In this document: positions 45,201 through 52,980 of the stretch, piece by piece
Layout of the letters: every line of letters begins with the position of its first letter
Numbering within the stretch: position 1 is the stretch's first letter
Origin: Micromonospora sp. Llam0
GTDB taxonomy: Bacteria > Actinomycetota > Actinomycetes > Mycobacteriales > Micromonosporaceae
DNA: 64,000 nt
Assembly: GCF_003751085.1 (NCBI RefSeq)
Contig: NZ_RJJY01000002.1
Location: 124,001-188,000, forward strand
Reading direction: 5' to 3'
Made by a program: the position numbers and the translations under genes
The notes under the pieces: generated by a model
Database searches by the model: none
What the model was told of the DNA's origin: nothing
Seen by the model: only the letters and a program-made list of their open reading frames with translations

Positions 45201-45729
45201 CGAGCAGAAGTTTCGCCTCGGCCAGCTCCTGGCGGTAGCGGTCCAGCTCGGCCTGCAGGCCGACGACGATGTGCTGTGGCACCTGCTGCGGTGGCGGGCT
45301 GGGCGGCACGAAACCGATCGGGCGGCGGTCGTCGGTCAACGCCCGGTGGAACCAGACACCCAGCTCGAAGCAGTCGCGCAGCAGCTCCAGCGCGGTGCGT
45401 ACCTGGTCGAGGTGGCCGTGGACGGCCTGGTTGCCGACCTTGCGCAGCCGGTGGAACGCCTCGTTGATCTTCGGCGTGAAAACGCCGGCCGCGTTGAGCG
45501 CCTGTACCTGGTCGACGAACCGGTCGCTGCTGGCCCTGGTGCCGGTGCGATTCACCAGCTCACGGGCGAGGGTCTCGCCGAACGCCCGCGCTTTGAACAT
45601 CGACGACTGGGCGTCCACGTAGATCAACGACTCGGCGCCGACGCCATACCAGACCAGCAATCCATGATCCACAAGGAACCCGAAGTTGGCAGACTGGTTG
45701 GCGAGACGACGGACGCGTTGATGATCCAC
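42220..45729 (-). CDS. hsdR: type I restriction endonuclease subunit
   Basis: GTG 45729 is the likely start, giving about 1169 residues; no better ribosome site exists upstream. The N-terminal DUF4145-like helical part (SANFGFLVDHGLLVWYG) precedes the nuclease domain with the core GRADYLLYVQQKLVGVVEAK (D...E-x-K). The helicase region has LVQMATGAGKTFMAVTSSYRLL (Walker A), LIIVDECHRSIYGKWRAVL (DECH box), VGLTATPVKQTLGFF and FEQMKGRGARTIDP (motif VI). It cleaves DNA after ATP-driven translocation. Complete motifs suggest activity. Confidence 0.95.
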   Translation of the reverse strand: MDHQRVRRLANQSANFGFLVDHGLLVWYGVGAESLIYVDAQSSMFKARAFGETLARELVNRTGTRASSDRFVDQVQALNAAGVFTPKINEAFHRLRKVGNQAVHGHLDQVRTALELLRDCFELGVWFHRALTDDRRPIGFVPPSPPPQQVPQHIVVGLQAELDRYRQELAEAKLLLDGQPSVAAAQAAAEAAADRAVTESAARRTVAAELVADLAPQMAAASEEFAARKPVKVSAAKREDFISRARRASREPLNEVQTRVEIDRQLTAAGWQVQDQGQINLYAGDSGVAGVAVREVTLATGRADYLLYVQQKLVGVVEAKREGTAPRGVEAQLDRYLRGLTAAQRMSAWRRDAPLPFGYVATGTETVFVNGLDPQPRTREVFAFHQPETLARWMREADDDPAAPTLRARLRQLPPLPEEGLRRAQIDAVRGVERALAADKPRSLVQMATGAGKTFMAVTSSYRLLHHAKATRVLFLVDRNNLGRQTLREYAGYATPGDGRKFTELFNVDRLTGAGMLDSSAVVISTIQRLYGALCGRELPDADIDDEAYDSYHLDEPAQVAYNPAIPPEAFDLIIVDECHRSIYGKWRAVLEYFDAFMVGLTATPVKQTLGFFQQNLVSEYTYEQAVTDGVNVDFDVYRIRTEITDGGSIIEAGTVVPLRDRRTRAERYQELEEDFSYAGKDVGRSVISEGQLRLVLETFRERLFTEIFPGRSTVPKTLIFAVDDNHAEEIVKMVRLVFDRSNDFATKITYASKRTGDNPDDLIQALRNSPELRIAVTVDMIATGTDVRPLECLLFLRPVRTATYFEQMKGRGARTIDPADFQAVTPDAQVKDRFVLVDAVGVTEQELDEAVPLHRRTEAQISLKELLGKAGTLTANQHEVATLAARLARLDRQLKPEERAELTDLADGQPLAAIARRLADAVAPESLIPAHAAGPDAVRDLLAEALRPLAAAPELRHRILEIRRAHDITIDEVNTDRLISAAGVPAAERAQKVVRSWHAYLKEHRDEITALQIFFDGKGRVDFDQLKDLAARISRPPQAWTPARLWEAYEMLGRTAEAPGDRGVTDLITLVRYELGLDQELRPYRSVVEERFHGWLLRQEQAGTAFTPEQLWWLERIKNVIAASVAVTPDDLDGAPFTERGGIDGYLSAFGNDRAQPLLTELNRELTA

Positions 45730-45880
45730 AACTCTCCACAGGGTACGTGACCGATGTAGAACGCAAGAGCATATCCATGCTCGGATCGGGACGGCATCGG
45801 CCGGAAAGCATCTGTTCGATACCGATCGGGCAGGCTCCACCGGTCCGTCGAGGTGGTGGCGGATGTATGCCTGGTCGCGC

Positions 45881-46762
45881 TCATCCCCGGGGCAGGGGCC
45901 ACCGCCGCGCTCGTCGCCGCCACCGTGTCGTCCGCCCGCGAGCGGCAACGACGCTGAACGGGCTGTCGGCCGGCTGATCGGGTGCGCTCAGTGCAATCGT
46001 CAATCCGACAAGGACCAACACGGCGAAGACCGCGACCAGGTAGAGGTTGACCATTGCCGCCGGCAGCAGGAACTCCGGCGGCCGAGTGCCTACGTACCCG
46101 CTGACCATAGCCGCGATGACCGTCGTGGCCAGCACTACCACGGCTGGCATGTTCGACAGCCGTCGTGCGAGGTCGCGCCCCCTGGACGGCTGCAACCTCC
46201 GCACCGTGGAGGCGGCGAGGACGGCCACCAGAACGACGTTCAGGATTTGCCCCAGCAGGGCTGCGGCCTGGGGCTCGCACACATGCTCCGATCCTCCCGC
46301 CGCCCGCAGAGTCTCGATGTCGGACGTGCCGTTCACCAGGTAGTAGTAGGCGAGAGCGGGCCCGATCACCACGGTGAAGGCCCGCCCGGTCCCCACCAGC
46401 AGTCGGCCCATCCGACCGGCATTCAGCAGCAGCGTGATGCCTTGGAAGAGCATCACCGCCGCCATACCGAACGGCACTCCGTCGATCAGCCGCATGCTGT
46501 GGGCCCGCTGCGAGGCGTCTGCGGGCTCACCGGCAAGCAGCGAGTAGTTCAGGGTTGTCACGACGAGGGCGATGAAGGCTGCGAAGAGCGCCGCTAGGAC
46601 CTGTTCGTCCTTCCTTCCCACCTCGGCTCGTTCGTCCACCTGGATGGGGCTGAGGAGAACCACCATGGCGGTGAACGCGAATCCAGCCAGGACGCCGGTC
46701 ATCTGTGCGTAGAACCCTGCGATCTGGGTGACGTCGGTGACGGGGCACTGTTGCATCGGCAT
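45881..46762 (-). CDS. multi-pass membrane protein of unknown function
   Basis: ATG 46762 with AGAGAG upstream is more plausible than ATG 46786. About 293 residues contain roughly eight hydrophobic segments, for example MTGVLAGFAFTAMVVLL, VLAALFAAFIALVVTTLNYSLL and MVNLYLVAVFAVLVLVGLTIAL. The C terminus is very basic (RTTRWRRRARRWPLP). No transporter motif is recognised. It lies just upstream of the restriction operon on the same strand (151 bp gap), but nothing shows a link to it. Confidence 0.7.
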   Translation of the reverse strand: MPMQQCPVTDVTQIAGFYAQMTGVLAGFAFTAMVVLLSPIQVDERAEVGRKDEQVLAALFAAFIALVVTTLNYSLLAGEPADASQRAHSMRLIDGVPFGMAAVMLFQGITLLLNAGRMGRLLVGTGRAFTVVIGPALAYYYLVNGTSDIETLRAAGGSEHVCEPQAAALLGQILNVVLVAVLAASTVRRLQPSRGRDLARRLSNMPAVVVLATTVIAAMVSGYVGTRPPEFLLPAAMVNLYLVAVFAVLVLVGLTIALSAPDQPADSPFSVVAARGRTTRWRRRARRWPLPRG

Positions 46763-46899
46763 CTTCGCTCTCTGGTCGACCAGCATGGCGACGCGCTACA
46801 CACCTAGCTGACGGACCGGTGTTGAGCGATGACACAGTGTCCCGGATCGGCAAGTGCCCCCGGGCAGGAGCCGACAGCGGGCCGGTGAATGATGGCCGG

Positions 46900-47760
46900 G
46901 TGAGCGAGTACCAGTACTACGACTTCCGTGCCATCGACCGGCCACTCGACGAGCAGCAGATGGCTGAGCTCCGCACGCTGTCCACCCGGGCGGAGATCAC
47001 CCGTACCAGCTTCACCAACTCCTACCAGTGGGGCGACTTCAAGGGCGATCCGCTCGCCATGGTCGAGGAGTACTTCGACGCGCACCTCTACAACACCAAC
47101 TGGGGCACCCGGCAACTGGTGCTGCGGCTGCCGCTGCGGCTGCTCGACCTGGAGACCGCCCAGCAGTACTGCTGGGCCGAGCCGGCCGAGGCGTACCAGT
47201 CGGGCGACAACCTCATCCTGAACTTCTTCAGCGAGGACCCCGACGGCGTCGAGGACTTTGACCGCGACGACGACGGCTGGCTCGACAGCATCGTCGACGT
47301 CCGCGACCAGCTCGCCGCCGGCGACCACCGCGCCCTCTACCTGGCCTGGCTGTTCCTGATCCAGGACGGCGAGTTCGGCGACGAGGCGACCGAACCGCCG
47401 GTGCCGGCCGGGCTAGGTGACCTGACCGGCGCACTGCAGGAGTTCGCCGAGTTCCTGCGGATCGACCCCGACCTGATCGCCGCCGCGGCGCAGGGCAGCG
47501 CCCCGGACGCCTCAGGTGCCGCCGCTGATCCCGCCCGGCTGGCCGACTGGATCGCCCAGCTGCCCGCCGCCGACAAGGACACCGCGCTGCTCGGCCTGCT
47601 GCAGGGCGACGGGCTGGCCGTCACCGCCGAGCTGCGGCAGCGGTTCCGGGCCGACACCGGGACGACGGACGACACCGGGACGACGGCGGACGACGCGGCG
47701 GCCGGCAAGCCCCGCACTATCGGCGAGCTGCTCGACGTCGCCGAGTCGCTGCGGCGTTGA
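46900..47760 (+). CDS. conserved actinobacterial hypothetical protein
   Basis: GTG 46900 gives 286 residues. The N terminus SEYQYYDFRAIDRPLDEQQMAELRTLSTRAEITRTSFTNSYQWGDFKGDP is highly typical of a hypothetical family widespread in actinobacteria and other soil bacteria, usually annotated without function. DDGWLDSIVDVRDQLAAGDHRALYLAWLFLIQ follows. The C terminus is proline/alanine-rich. A perfect 18-bp hairpin follows the gene. Confidence 0.75.
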   Translation: MSEYQYYDFRAIDRPLDEQQMAELRTLSTRAEITRTSFTNSYQWGDFKGDPLAMVEEYFDAHLYNTNWGTRQLVLRLPLRLLDLETAQQYCWAEPAEAYQSGDNLILNFFSEDPDGVEDFDRDDDGWLDSIVDVRDQLAAGDHRALYLAWLFLIQDGEFGDEATEPPVPAGLGDLTGALQEFAEFLRIDPDLIAAAAQGSAPDASGAAADPARLADWIAQLPAADKDTALLGLLQGDGLAVTAELRQRFRADTGTTDDTGTTADDAAAGKPRTIGELLDVAESLRR

Positions 47761-47779
47761 CCCGTCAGACGAGGTGAGG

Positions 47780-47829
47780 TGCGGTGGGCGCGCGGTCACA
47801 GGAGTGCCCGGGACCGCGCGCCCACCGCA
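47780..47829 (+). terminator. terminator hairpin of the gene at 46900
   Basis: The arms TGCGGTGGGCGCGCGGTC and its exact inverse enclose a 14-base loop, 20 bp after the stop codon. The stem is very GC-rich and has no T-run, as is usual in actinobacteria. Confidence 0.7.
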
Positions 47830-47841
47830 CCGGGTACGCGA

Positions 47842-47875
47842 AACGGCCCGCCAGGGAGATCCCTGGCGGGCCGTT
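47842..47875 (-). terminator. tRNA terminator-like hairpin at attL
   Basis: A 15-bp perfect stem (AACGGCCCGCCAGGG and inverse) with loop AGAT lies directly beside the tRNA fragment. This is the original terminator of the initiator tRNA gene before the element inserted. A near-identical hairpin lies at 61558-61594. Confidence 0.75.
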
Positions 47876-47878
47876 CAC

Positions 47879-47926
47879 CGTGGTAGCGGGGACAGGATTT
47901 GAACCTGCGACCTCTGGGTTATGAGC
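47879..47926. repeat. attL, 48-bp att repeat
   Basis: This is identical to 61596-61643 and is the 3' part of a tRNA gene from its anticodon to the CCA end. The sequence diverges at 47927, so the crossover lies within these 48 bp. Confidence 0.9.
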
Positions 47927-48600
47927 AGTCTGCCCGGTGTCTCACCGGTACCAGTTGATCTCTCCGCAGCGGCCCTGACCTGCGCGAGCCGCTGTCTGAG
48001 TCTCTTGCCGTCTCACCCGACGCGCCCGGTCTTGCCACGTCCCGGTTACAGCCCTGGTTACAGTCCCGGCACCGCTGCCGACCGCTGCGGATCTTGATCG
48101 GGGCCAAGCGGATCAAGGTATGACGACGCGGTGGACCTTACCCGGCCAACCTGCCAGCAGTTCCCATCTGTCGGCGTGCCGCTGTTCGCTGCTGCAGTAC
48201 GAGCAGACATCCCGGTTCGGGACTCGGCCCCGCCCCTTACAAGCTCTACACGCTCCGTCTGGCGCGGTCCGCGTACGCCTCTGGCCTCGGGCGCGAGTCC
48301 TTCACCCACCCCCGACCCCTCCACGTCCAGCACGGTTGCTAACACCGCTGCCGTCCAGCAACGGGGCGACCTACGAACACTTCACTCCCTCTGGCAACCG
48401 ACAGAGATCGCCCACCGCCATGGTACTGGAATGCCGCGACGACAACCTTTTCTACCTTCTCGGACCAACCGATCTAGCCCTATTCGCACCAATAGCCCTG
48501 TCGCCACCTGCGACACGCTGTAGCGGTAGGAGACCAAGGATCAAGTGACGGGCCGTGTATTATCCGAGCAGGCTGCCACAACACAGAAAGGGCTGAATCC
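47927..48600. other. element left end, no gene supported
   Basis: This 674-bp stretch holds the attL arm sites (48044-48062). Open frames on either strand (48120-48548, 48058-48345) have no ribosome site and no family resemblance. The TATTAT at 48558-48563 may be a -10 box for the gene at 48601. Confidence 0.5.
48044..48062. promoter_or_regulatory. integrase arm-type sites, left end
   Basis: Two direct GGTTACA copies (48044-48050 and 48056-48062) are spaced 12 bp start to start. The same pair with the same spacing occurs at the right end (61530-61548). Paired repeats at both ends are typical arm-binding sites of a tyrosine integrase. Confidence 0.65.
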
Positions 48601-49425
48601 GTGAGCCTATTCCGCTCCCCTTTGTATCTTGACACCGAGACTCTGGTGCCACTAGCCAACTACCACGACATCGAGATAATGGTCGACATAGCCATTACAC
48701 AGCGCGATCTAGGCCAACGCTCCGGTAACGCTGGCGTCAAACTGGCAGTTCCCATTACCGGCTCTCCAGGTCTTGAACTGGGCGGATCGAAGGGTTCCGA
48801 GTTCGAGGTAACGCAGGCACGCACCATCAAGGATCATCCGGCCAATGCACTTAATCGCCTACTAGACACACTCACCCGAAACAACGACATAGTCACAGAC
48901 CTTTCTTCAGGTGCGATTACCCGCCGTCAGCTCATTGAAGTCGATGGCGATTGGAGCGTTTCTCCAGCAACCGACATCGGTAGCCTCCTTACAAAGATGG
49001 CGACTTTGTTTTCCGAACAGCCATCTGCGTTCAAAGGCTCGGAGCCACCTGCAGAGTTTTACTCCCGGATATTGGCCCCCGGAACCAATCAGGGACCCGT
49101 AGTACTAGACACAACAACAGAAGACTCCAACAAAACTCGCGTTCTAGTCCTTCTAGAAGCAGGGTATCTCACGGGCCGAACCGGCCCTGACGACCTCGAA
49201 GGGGAACGTGCCGTTTTCGGCCAGGTTGACGCCGTCGTGGCCGAGGGATCGAGCTACTCACTAGACAAGTTCTTCCTCTCAGGTTTCAGCCGTCCAGTTC
49301 GACGAAGCTTCCCCGTGGAAGAACTTCTTAAGAACCTTCCCCCGCAATCCAACATGCAAGTAACCGTTGACGATCTGAGAATTAGAGGGCCACTTGTTGT
49401 CGTTAAGGCAATTGCCATTTACTGA
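48601..49425 (+). CDS. cargo protein of unknown function, DUF6414-like
   Basis: GTG 48601 with AGAAAGGG upstream gives 274 residues. The start SLFRSPLYLDTETLVPLANYHDIEIMVD resembles the 'Y.D...L..L' opening of DUF6414-type proteins; this is a weak resemblance only. Later stretches are DLSSGAITRRQLIEVDGDW and VDDLRIRGPLVVVKAIAIY. The sequence is AT-richer than the transfer genes, a sign of separate origin. It sits alone, next to attL, where AICEs carry cargo. No function can be assigned; a defence or phage-related role is only a guess. Confidence 0.6.
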   Translation: MSLFRSPLYLDTETLVPLANYHDIEIMVDIAITQRDLGQRSGNAGVKLAVPITGSPGLELGGSKGSEFEVTQARTIKDHPANALNRLLDTLTRNNDIVTDLSSGAITRRQLIEVDGDWSVSPATDIGSLLTKMATLFSEQPSAFKGSEPPAEFYSRILAPGTNQGPVVLDTTTEDSNKTRVLVLLEAGYLTGRTGPDDLEGERAVFGQVDAVVAEGSSYSLDKFFLSGFSRPVRRSFPVEELLKNLPPQSNMQVTVDDLRIRGPLVVVKAIAIY

Positions 49426-49597
49426 TCCCGACTAGAGAACCAAACTCCCAATATTTGCTCCCAACCGTCCACCTCGCTCGGACAGCTCACCTAACTAGCC
49501 ATACGACCGACTCAAGAGTTTCGCCGGACCACTTCGTACCGGAGCGATACGAGAGCCGCGTGCCGGCGCTGCGGGCTACGCAGCGCCGTGCACACGG

Positions 49598-49864
49598 CTA
49601 GAAGGTGCCTGACTGCTGAATCCGCATCTTGGTTTCCATCCCAGTCTCGCGAGCTTGGCTCAGCGCGGGTACTACGGCCTGGAGCCGCTGTGCAGCCGAG
49701 TCGAGCGCGGCCACCATCGCCGGCGTTGCGACACCGGCAAGCGTCGCGGCGGTGGCCCGCTTGATGCTCTCGATACGTTCCGCGATTCCAACCAAGTCTC
49801 TGTGTGTCTCTTCCACCGCCGTGATCTGGATCTGAAGCCTGCTGAGCGTTTCCTCGATCGACAT
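49598..49864 (-). CDS. small coiled-coil protein
   Basis: This encodes 88 residues from ATG 49864 with GGGAGG upstream. The chain (MSIEETLSRLQIQITAVEETHRDLVGIAERIESIKRATA, ALDSAAQRLQAVVPALSQARE) is entirely helical with heptad-like leucines. The family is not recognised. It is last in the minus-strand glycosyltransferase transcript. Confidence 0.65.
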   Translation of the reverse strand: MSIEETLSRLQIQITAVEETHRDLVGIAERIESIKRATAATLAGVATPAMVAALDSAAQRLQAVVPALSQARETGMETKMRIQQSGTF

Positions 49865-49941
49865 CGAACCTCCCTGAGTAGCTGATCAGGATATCAGATG
49901 TCGATCTTGATTGCATTCGGTGCATCCTGCCGGGTCTGCCA

Positions 49942-50421
49942 TCAGGGCGAGGGGTGCGCCGGTGGGTCGGTGTGGGCGGCAATGGCAAGGAGGGCCGAGA
50001 CGCGTACAAGGACGGTGCGCCGATGCTGTACCTCGTCTTTGATACCGCCACCTATCCCTTCAACCGAGATCCACTCAAGTTGAGTGTTGGCTAGAGGCAC
50101 GTCTGAGGTTAACTGAAGAAGTAGGTCCCCGGACCCGTAACAGTAGTGGGCTTCAGGAATTGTGAGCTTGGTGCCGGATCTCAGAATGAGGTTGTTTCTC
50201 CTGAGTGCGGCATCCCGGCTCGTCGCGGTAGGGACACCTTGTGCCGTGCGACGATGTGGGAGAGTGGGCTCCCTGTCGATGTCGGCAATCAACGGCAGCA
50301 TGTCACGAAGTGTTTCGCAGGTGCCCTCCTGGTAGTGATTAAGCCAGGTTCCGCATACCTTGCACGAGTGAACTCGACCTGAGTCGACCCCCGTACCTGA
50401 AGAATCATCCTTCGCACTCAC
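49942..50421 (-). CDS. small cysteine-rich cargo protein
   Basis: GTG 50421 has AGGAG five bases upstream (159 residues). GTG 50460 is in frame but has a weak site. HSCKVCGTWLNHYQEGTCETLRD could bind zinc (CxxC plus a third cysteine). AHYCYGSGDLLLQLTSDVP follows. I know no family. It lies in the GntR-led operon, overlapping the next gene upstream by 17 bp. Confidence 0.6.
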   Translation of the reverse strand: MSAKDDSSGTGVDSGRVHSCKVCGTWLNHYQEGTCETLRDMLPLIADIDREPTLPHRRTAQGVPTATSRDAALRRNNLILRSGTKLTIPEAHYCYGSGDLLLQLTSDVPLANTQLEWISVEGIGGGIKDEVQHRRTVLVRVSALLAIAAHTDPPAHPSP

Positions 50422-50626
50422 GGCTACTCCTGTCGTTGCCTCGCTTTGTCCATTGCTCACGTGACAGTGCAACGCGATGTAGGTAGCTGCATGGCAACGC
50501 CGATCCACATAGGCAACGGCGCTTCATGTGCAGCCACGACCATACTGGCCTGTGTCTTTCGGTGAGTAGCCTCGCTACGGCGGCTAGGTACTCATCGTAG
50601 GTGGCCACTGGTCGCCTCGCTGCCAT
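50405..50626 (-). CDS. small protein with cysteine cluster
   Basis: This encodes 73 residues from ATG 50626 behind GAAGGTGA. TYDEYLAAVARLLTERHRPVW is helical and RCLCGSALPCSYLHRV gives a CxCGxxxPC cluster. This resembles other short actinomycete proteins with a (C)GxxxPC motif, unassigned. It overlaps the glycosyltransferase 3' end by 35 bp. Confidence 0.6.
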   Translation of the reverse strand: MAARRPVATYDEYLAAVARLLTERHRPVWSWLHMKRRCLCGSALPCSYLHRVALSREQWTKRGNDRSSRECEG

Positions 50627-51236
50627 TCACCTTCGGAGCTAAGGCGTCCGGCCCCCATTTCGCGAGGAAGGCTGCGCGATCGCTATCGGCTTGTGCTCTC
50701 AGCTCCCGTCTGGACTTAGTGGTGTAGTTGGGATAGAGATGCCTGATCTCACCCTTGAGGCGAACTGGCTGCAAGCCGCCGAGTTTGCGCGCCTGCCACT
50801 CTAGGTCGTTGTCGCCATACCACCAACGGAATCTCTCGTCTAGCCATAGCTGACGTCTTCTCACCAGAGACCCGCGCAGTACGTAGGCACATCCGATAAT
50901 GCCACTGGGGTGGGAAACCGCAGCCTGGCCGCCGAGTCCTTCGGCTAGCTCTGCCACAAAACCCGGATAGACGACAAGGTCATCGTTCAAGATTGCTACG
51001 GCGAACTCTTCGCTACCAGCCATGTCGACCGCGACGGACAGCCCCAGATTCCAAAGTCTACTCAGATTGGGTGGCTGCTCCGGGTCGAATATCGTTACGC
51101 CGTAGCTAGAGGTAAAGGGCGGAGTTGATGCGTTGTCGATCACGATAGGTGTGACGTTGTCCCGCCACAGCTTTTCAGTCAGTCCGCTGATCAGCTCATG
51201 ACGATTGTGCGTAGCAATCACGGCGTACAGTTTCAA
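50592..51236 (-). CDS. glycosyltransferase family 2-like protein
   Basis: TTG 51236 is the likely start (GAGAGG upstream), giving 214 residues; GTG 51287 would add 17 unlikely residues. LYAVIATHNRHELISGLTEKL is a GT2 nucleotide-binding N terminus. FAVAILNDDLVVYPGFVAELAE carries the DxD-like NDD metal site, and WWYGDNDLEWQARKLGG a catalytic-region acidic pair. The sugar donor and acceptor are unknown. It is downstream of a second glycosyltransferase in a GntR-led operon. Confidence 0.75.
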   Translation of the reverse strand: MKLYAVIATHNRHELISGLTEKLWRDNVTPIVIDNASTPPFTSSYGVTIFDPEQPPNLSRLWNLGLSVAVDMAGSEEFAVAILNDDLVVYPGFVAELAEGLGGQAAVSHPSGIIGCAYVLRGSLVRRRQLWLDERFRWWYGDNDLEWQARKLGGLQPVRLKGEIRHLYPNYTTKSRRELRAQADSDRAAFLAKWGPDALAPKVNGSEATSGHLR

Positions 51237-51271
51237 CGGGGGGCCTCTCGATTGGATGGTGAGCGCGCAAG

Positions 51272-52015
51272 CTACTGCTGTGTCCACAGAGCTTTCATGG
51301 CTTCCGCCCTACGTGTGATGACAGTGATTCGCGCTCGGCGTTCGGTCTCATCGTGGTGGCTGCTTTGCGCGGTACTCTGCCCGGACCATTTCCGGTAGAC
51401 AAGTCCAGGCTCGGCTATGAAGTAGCCCTCTTGCAGGATACTTGCGGCAATGAGTAGTCCGGTGTCCTCGGAGGCGGGTAGTGCCATCCAGCCACCGAGT
51501 GCCATGATGAGTTCTCGGCGGATGCAGAGTGTTCCGGGCACCACTGGAAGGTTGTACTCGTTTTGAGACCAGTAGTCATAGATCGCTGATCGTGCAAAAA
51601 TTCCCTCTGTCGGATCGGAATGCCACTTCATCAGCGACCCGTCCGGCAGCAAATCGACCGTACTTGTTGTTGTCCATCCGACTTCTGGATAGGCGCTGAG
51701 GATGGCAATTTCCCGTGCCAGCGCGCCGGGCGTGAGCATGTCGTCTGCGTCCAGCGCCTTGACTAGTTCACCGCTCGACCGAGAAAGCGCAATCGTCCTA
51801 GCTACACCTGGTCCCGACTTTCGGCCCATGTCGTACTGAATGCGCGGGTCGTCAGGGATTGCTGCAAAAGCTTCGCCGTCTTCGCCGTCTTCTTGGATGA
51901 TCCACTCCCAGTCCCACCCGGCGGGCATCTCCTGATCTAGCAGCGACTGCCACGCGGCTTCGAGATATGGAATCGCGGGTGTATGCACGGGGGTAATCAC
52001 GGAAATCGTACTCAT
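51272..52015 (-). CDS. glycosyltransferase family 2
   Basis: This encodes 247 residues from ATG 52015, one base after the GntR gene. The GT2 signature ISVITPVHTPAIPYLEAAWQSLL begins the fold, and LVKALDADDMLTPGALAREI contains the metal-binding DxD (DADD). The acceptor region includes GTLCIRRELIMALGGW. No membrane segment is present. Together with the neighbouring enzyme it could glycosylate a small molecule, a surface polymer or phage receptor, or a protein; the sequence does not decide. Confidence 0.85.
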   Translation of the reverse strand: MSTISVITPVHTPAIPYLEAAWQSLLDQEMPAGWDWEWIIQEDGEDGEAFAAIPDDPRIQYDMGRKSGPGVARTIALSRSSGELVKALDADDMLTPGALAREIAILSAYPEVGWTTTSTVDLLPDGSLMKWHSDPTEGIFARSAIYDYWSQNEYNLPVVPGTLCIRRELIMALGGWMALPASEDTGLLIAASILQEGYFIAEPGLVYRKWSGQSTAQSSHHDETERRARITVITRRAEAMKALWTQQ

Positions 52016-52016
52016 G

Positions 52017-52811
52017 TCACTTCCACCTTTCGAGTTGGATCACGTAGTGCAGTTCGGTTCTGTCTCCGCCGAAGATGGAGTCGGCTACCTCGACGACCCG
52101 CCCGGTCGTGTCAATCGAGACCTTGCGCAGGGCGAATACCGCAACGCCTGGATCGATCCTCAGGCTCTCGGCTTCTTCGAGTGACGGCGGTCGGGATATC
52201 ACTCTCTCCTCGATCCGGTCCAACTCGATGCCGATCGTGTAAAGCTGGTTTTGCGTGCCACCTGGCCACGGCTCGCTTGACGCGTCGAGAAGCTCGGGGT
52301 TTACGGCGATCATGTCGTAGATCAGAAATGATCGCCCTAGCCCGAGCGGGGATTCCTCTGCCTTCAAGACGGTCCTGTATGTCCTTTCGAGCAGGCGCGT
52401 TCCTACCGGGATGCCGAAAGCCTCTGCCAAGTCCTCATCAGCTACGGCATCCGGGAAGTACTCGGCGCTGAAGTCGAAATCGCCCATCTGAAGCCCGGTG
52501 TCCCTTTCTGCCGATCCCGTGCCGAACCGCTCTCCGATCGGCAACCGCGCCCGGTCCTTCTCCCACTGGTGACGGGTGGACGTCCGCCGGAGCCGCTGGC
52601 GAGGGGTACGCACGAACGTGCCCCTGCCGTGCTGCTTGTGGATCAAGCCCTCAGCGGCAAGTTGGTCAAGTGCTCGCCTCAGCGTGGCGAGGCTCACCCT
52701 GTACTCCCTCAGGAGGACGGTTTCCACCGGCATCTGCGCGCCCGGTGGCAGCTCGCCCTGTTGGATCTTGCGCCGCAGGTCAGCGGCGATCCGGTCGTAC
52801 TTGGTTGCCAT
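52017..52811 (-). CDS. GntR/HutC-type repressor (KorA-like role)
   Basis: ATG 52811 (GAGGAAG upstream) gives 264 residues. The winged helix reads IAADLRRKIQQGELPPGAQMPVETVLLREYRVSLATLRRALDQLAAEGLI, followed by a UTRA ligand domain (RLLERTYRTVLKAEESPLG, FALRKVSIDTTGRVVEVADSI). GntR proteins in this position of AICEs and actinomycete plasmids repress transfer genes. Here it faces the transfer operon across a region with four GTCCTCT motifs, and it is the first gene of the glycosyltransferase operon, so both sides are probably under its control. Confidence 0.85.
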   Translation of the reverse strand: MATKYDRIAADLRRKIQQGELPPGAQMPVETVLLREYRVSLATLRRALDQLAAEGLIHKQHGRGTFVRTPRQRLRRTSTRHQWEKDRARLPIGERFGTGSAERDTGLQMGDFDFSAEYFPDAVADEDLAEAFGIPVGTRLLERTYRTVLKAEESPLGLGRSFLIYDMIAVNPELLDASSEPWPGGTQNQLYTIGIELDRIEERVISRPPSLEEAESLRIDPGVAVFALRKVSIDTTGRVVEVADSIFGGDRTELHYVIQLERWK

Positions 52812-52857
52812 GACTGGCTTCCTCGCTCTCCAGACGCCCAGGTGGGCCGGTCAGTCG

Positions 52858-52954
52858 GTCCTCTCAAGCTTAAGTCCTCTGAAGGAGTTGACAACGGTCG
52901 TCCGGCCAGTAGATTGATCACAAGTCCTCTAGAGGACCGGAGGAACAGTCCTCT
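52858..52954. promoter_or_regulatory. GTCCTCT operator array
   Basis: GTCCTCT occurs at 52858-52864, 52874-52880, 52924-52930 and 52948-52954. The third copy is part of a perfect 14-bp palindrome, GTCCTCTAGAGGAC (52924-52937). The array lies in the divergent region between the GntR gene and the transfer operon and is the likely binding site of that repressor. Confidence 0.75.
52888..52915 (+). promoter_or_regulatory. promoter of transfer operon
   Basis: TTGACA (52888-52893) and TAGATT (52910-52915) are separated by 16 bp. The palindromic operator begins 8 bp after the -10 box, so a bound repressor would cover the start site. Confidence 0.55.
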
Positions 52955-52980
52955 AGGTCCCTTAATGAGTGGAGTCTGTC

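Noticed and set aside
48120..48548. Possible gene near the AICE left end
   Set aside because: The sequence is Ser/Pro/Arg-rich with no ribosome site, and similar frames exist on both strands.
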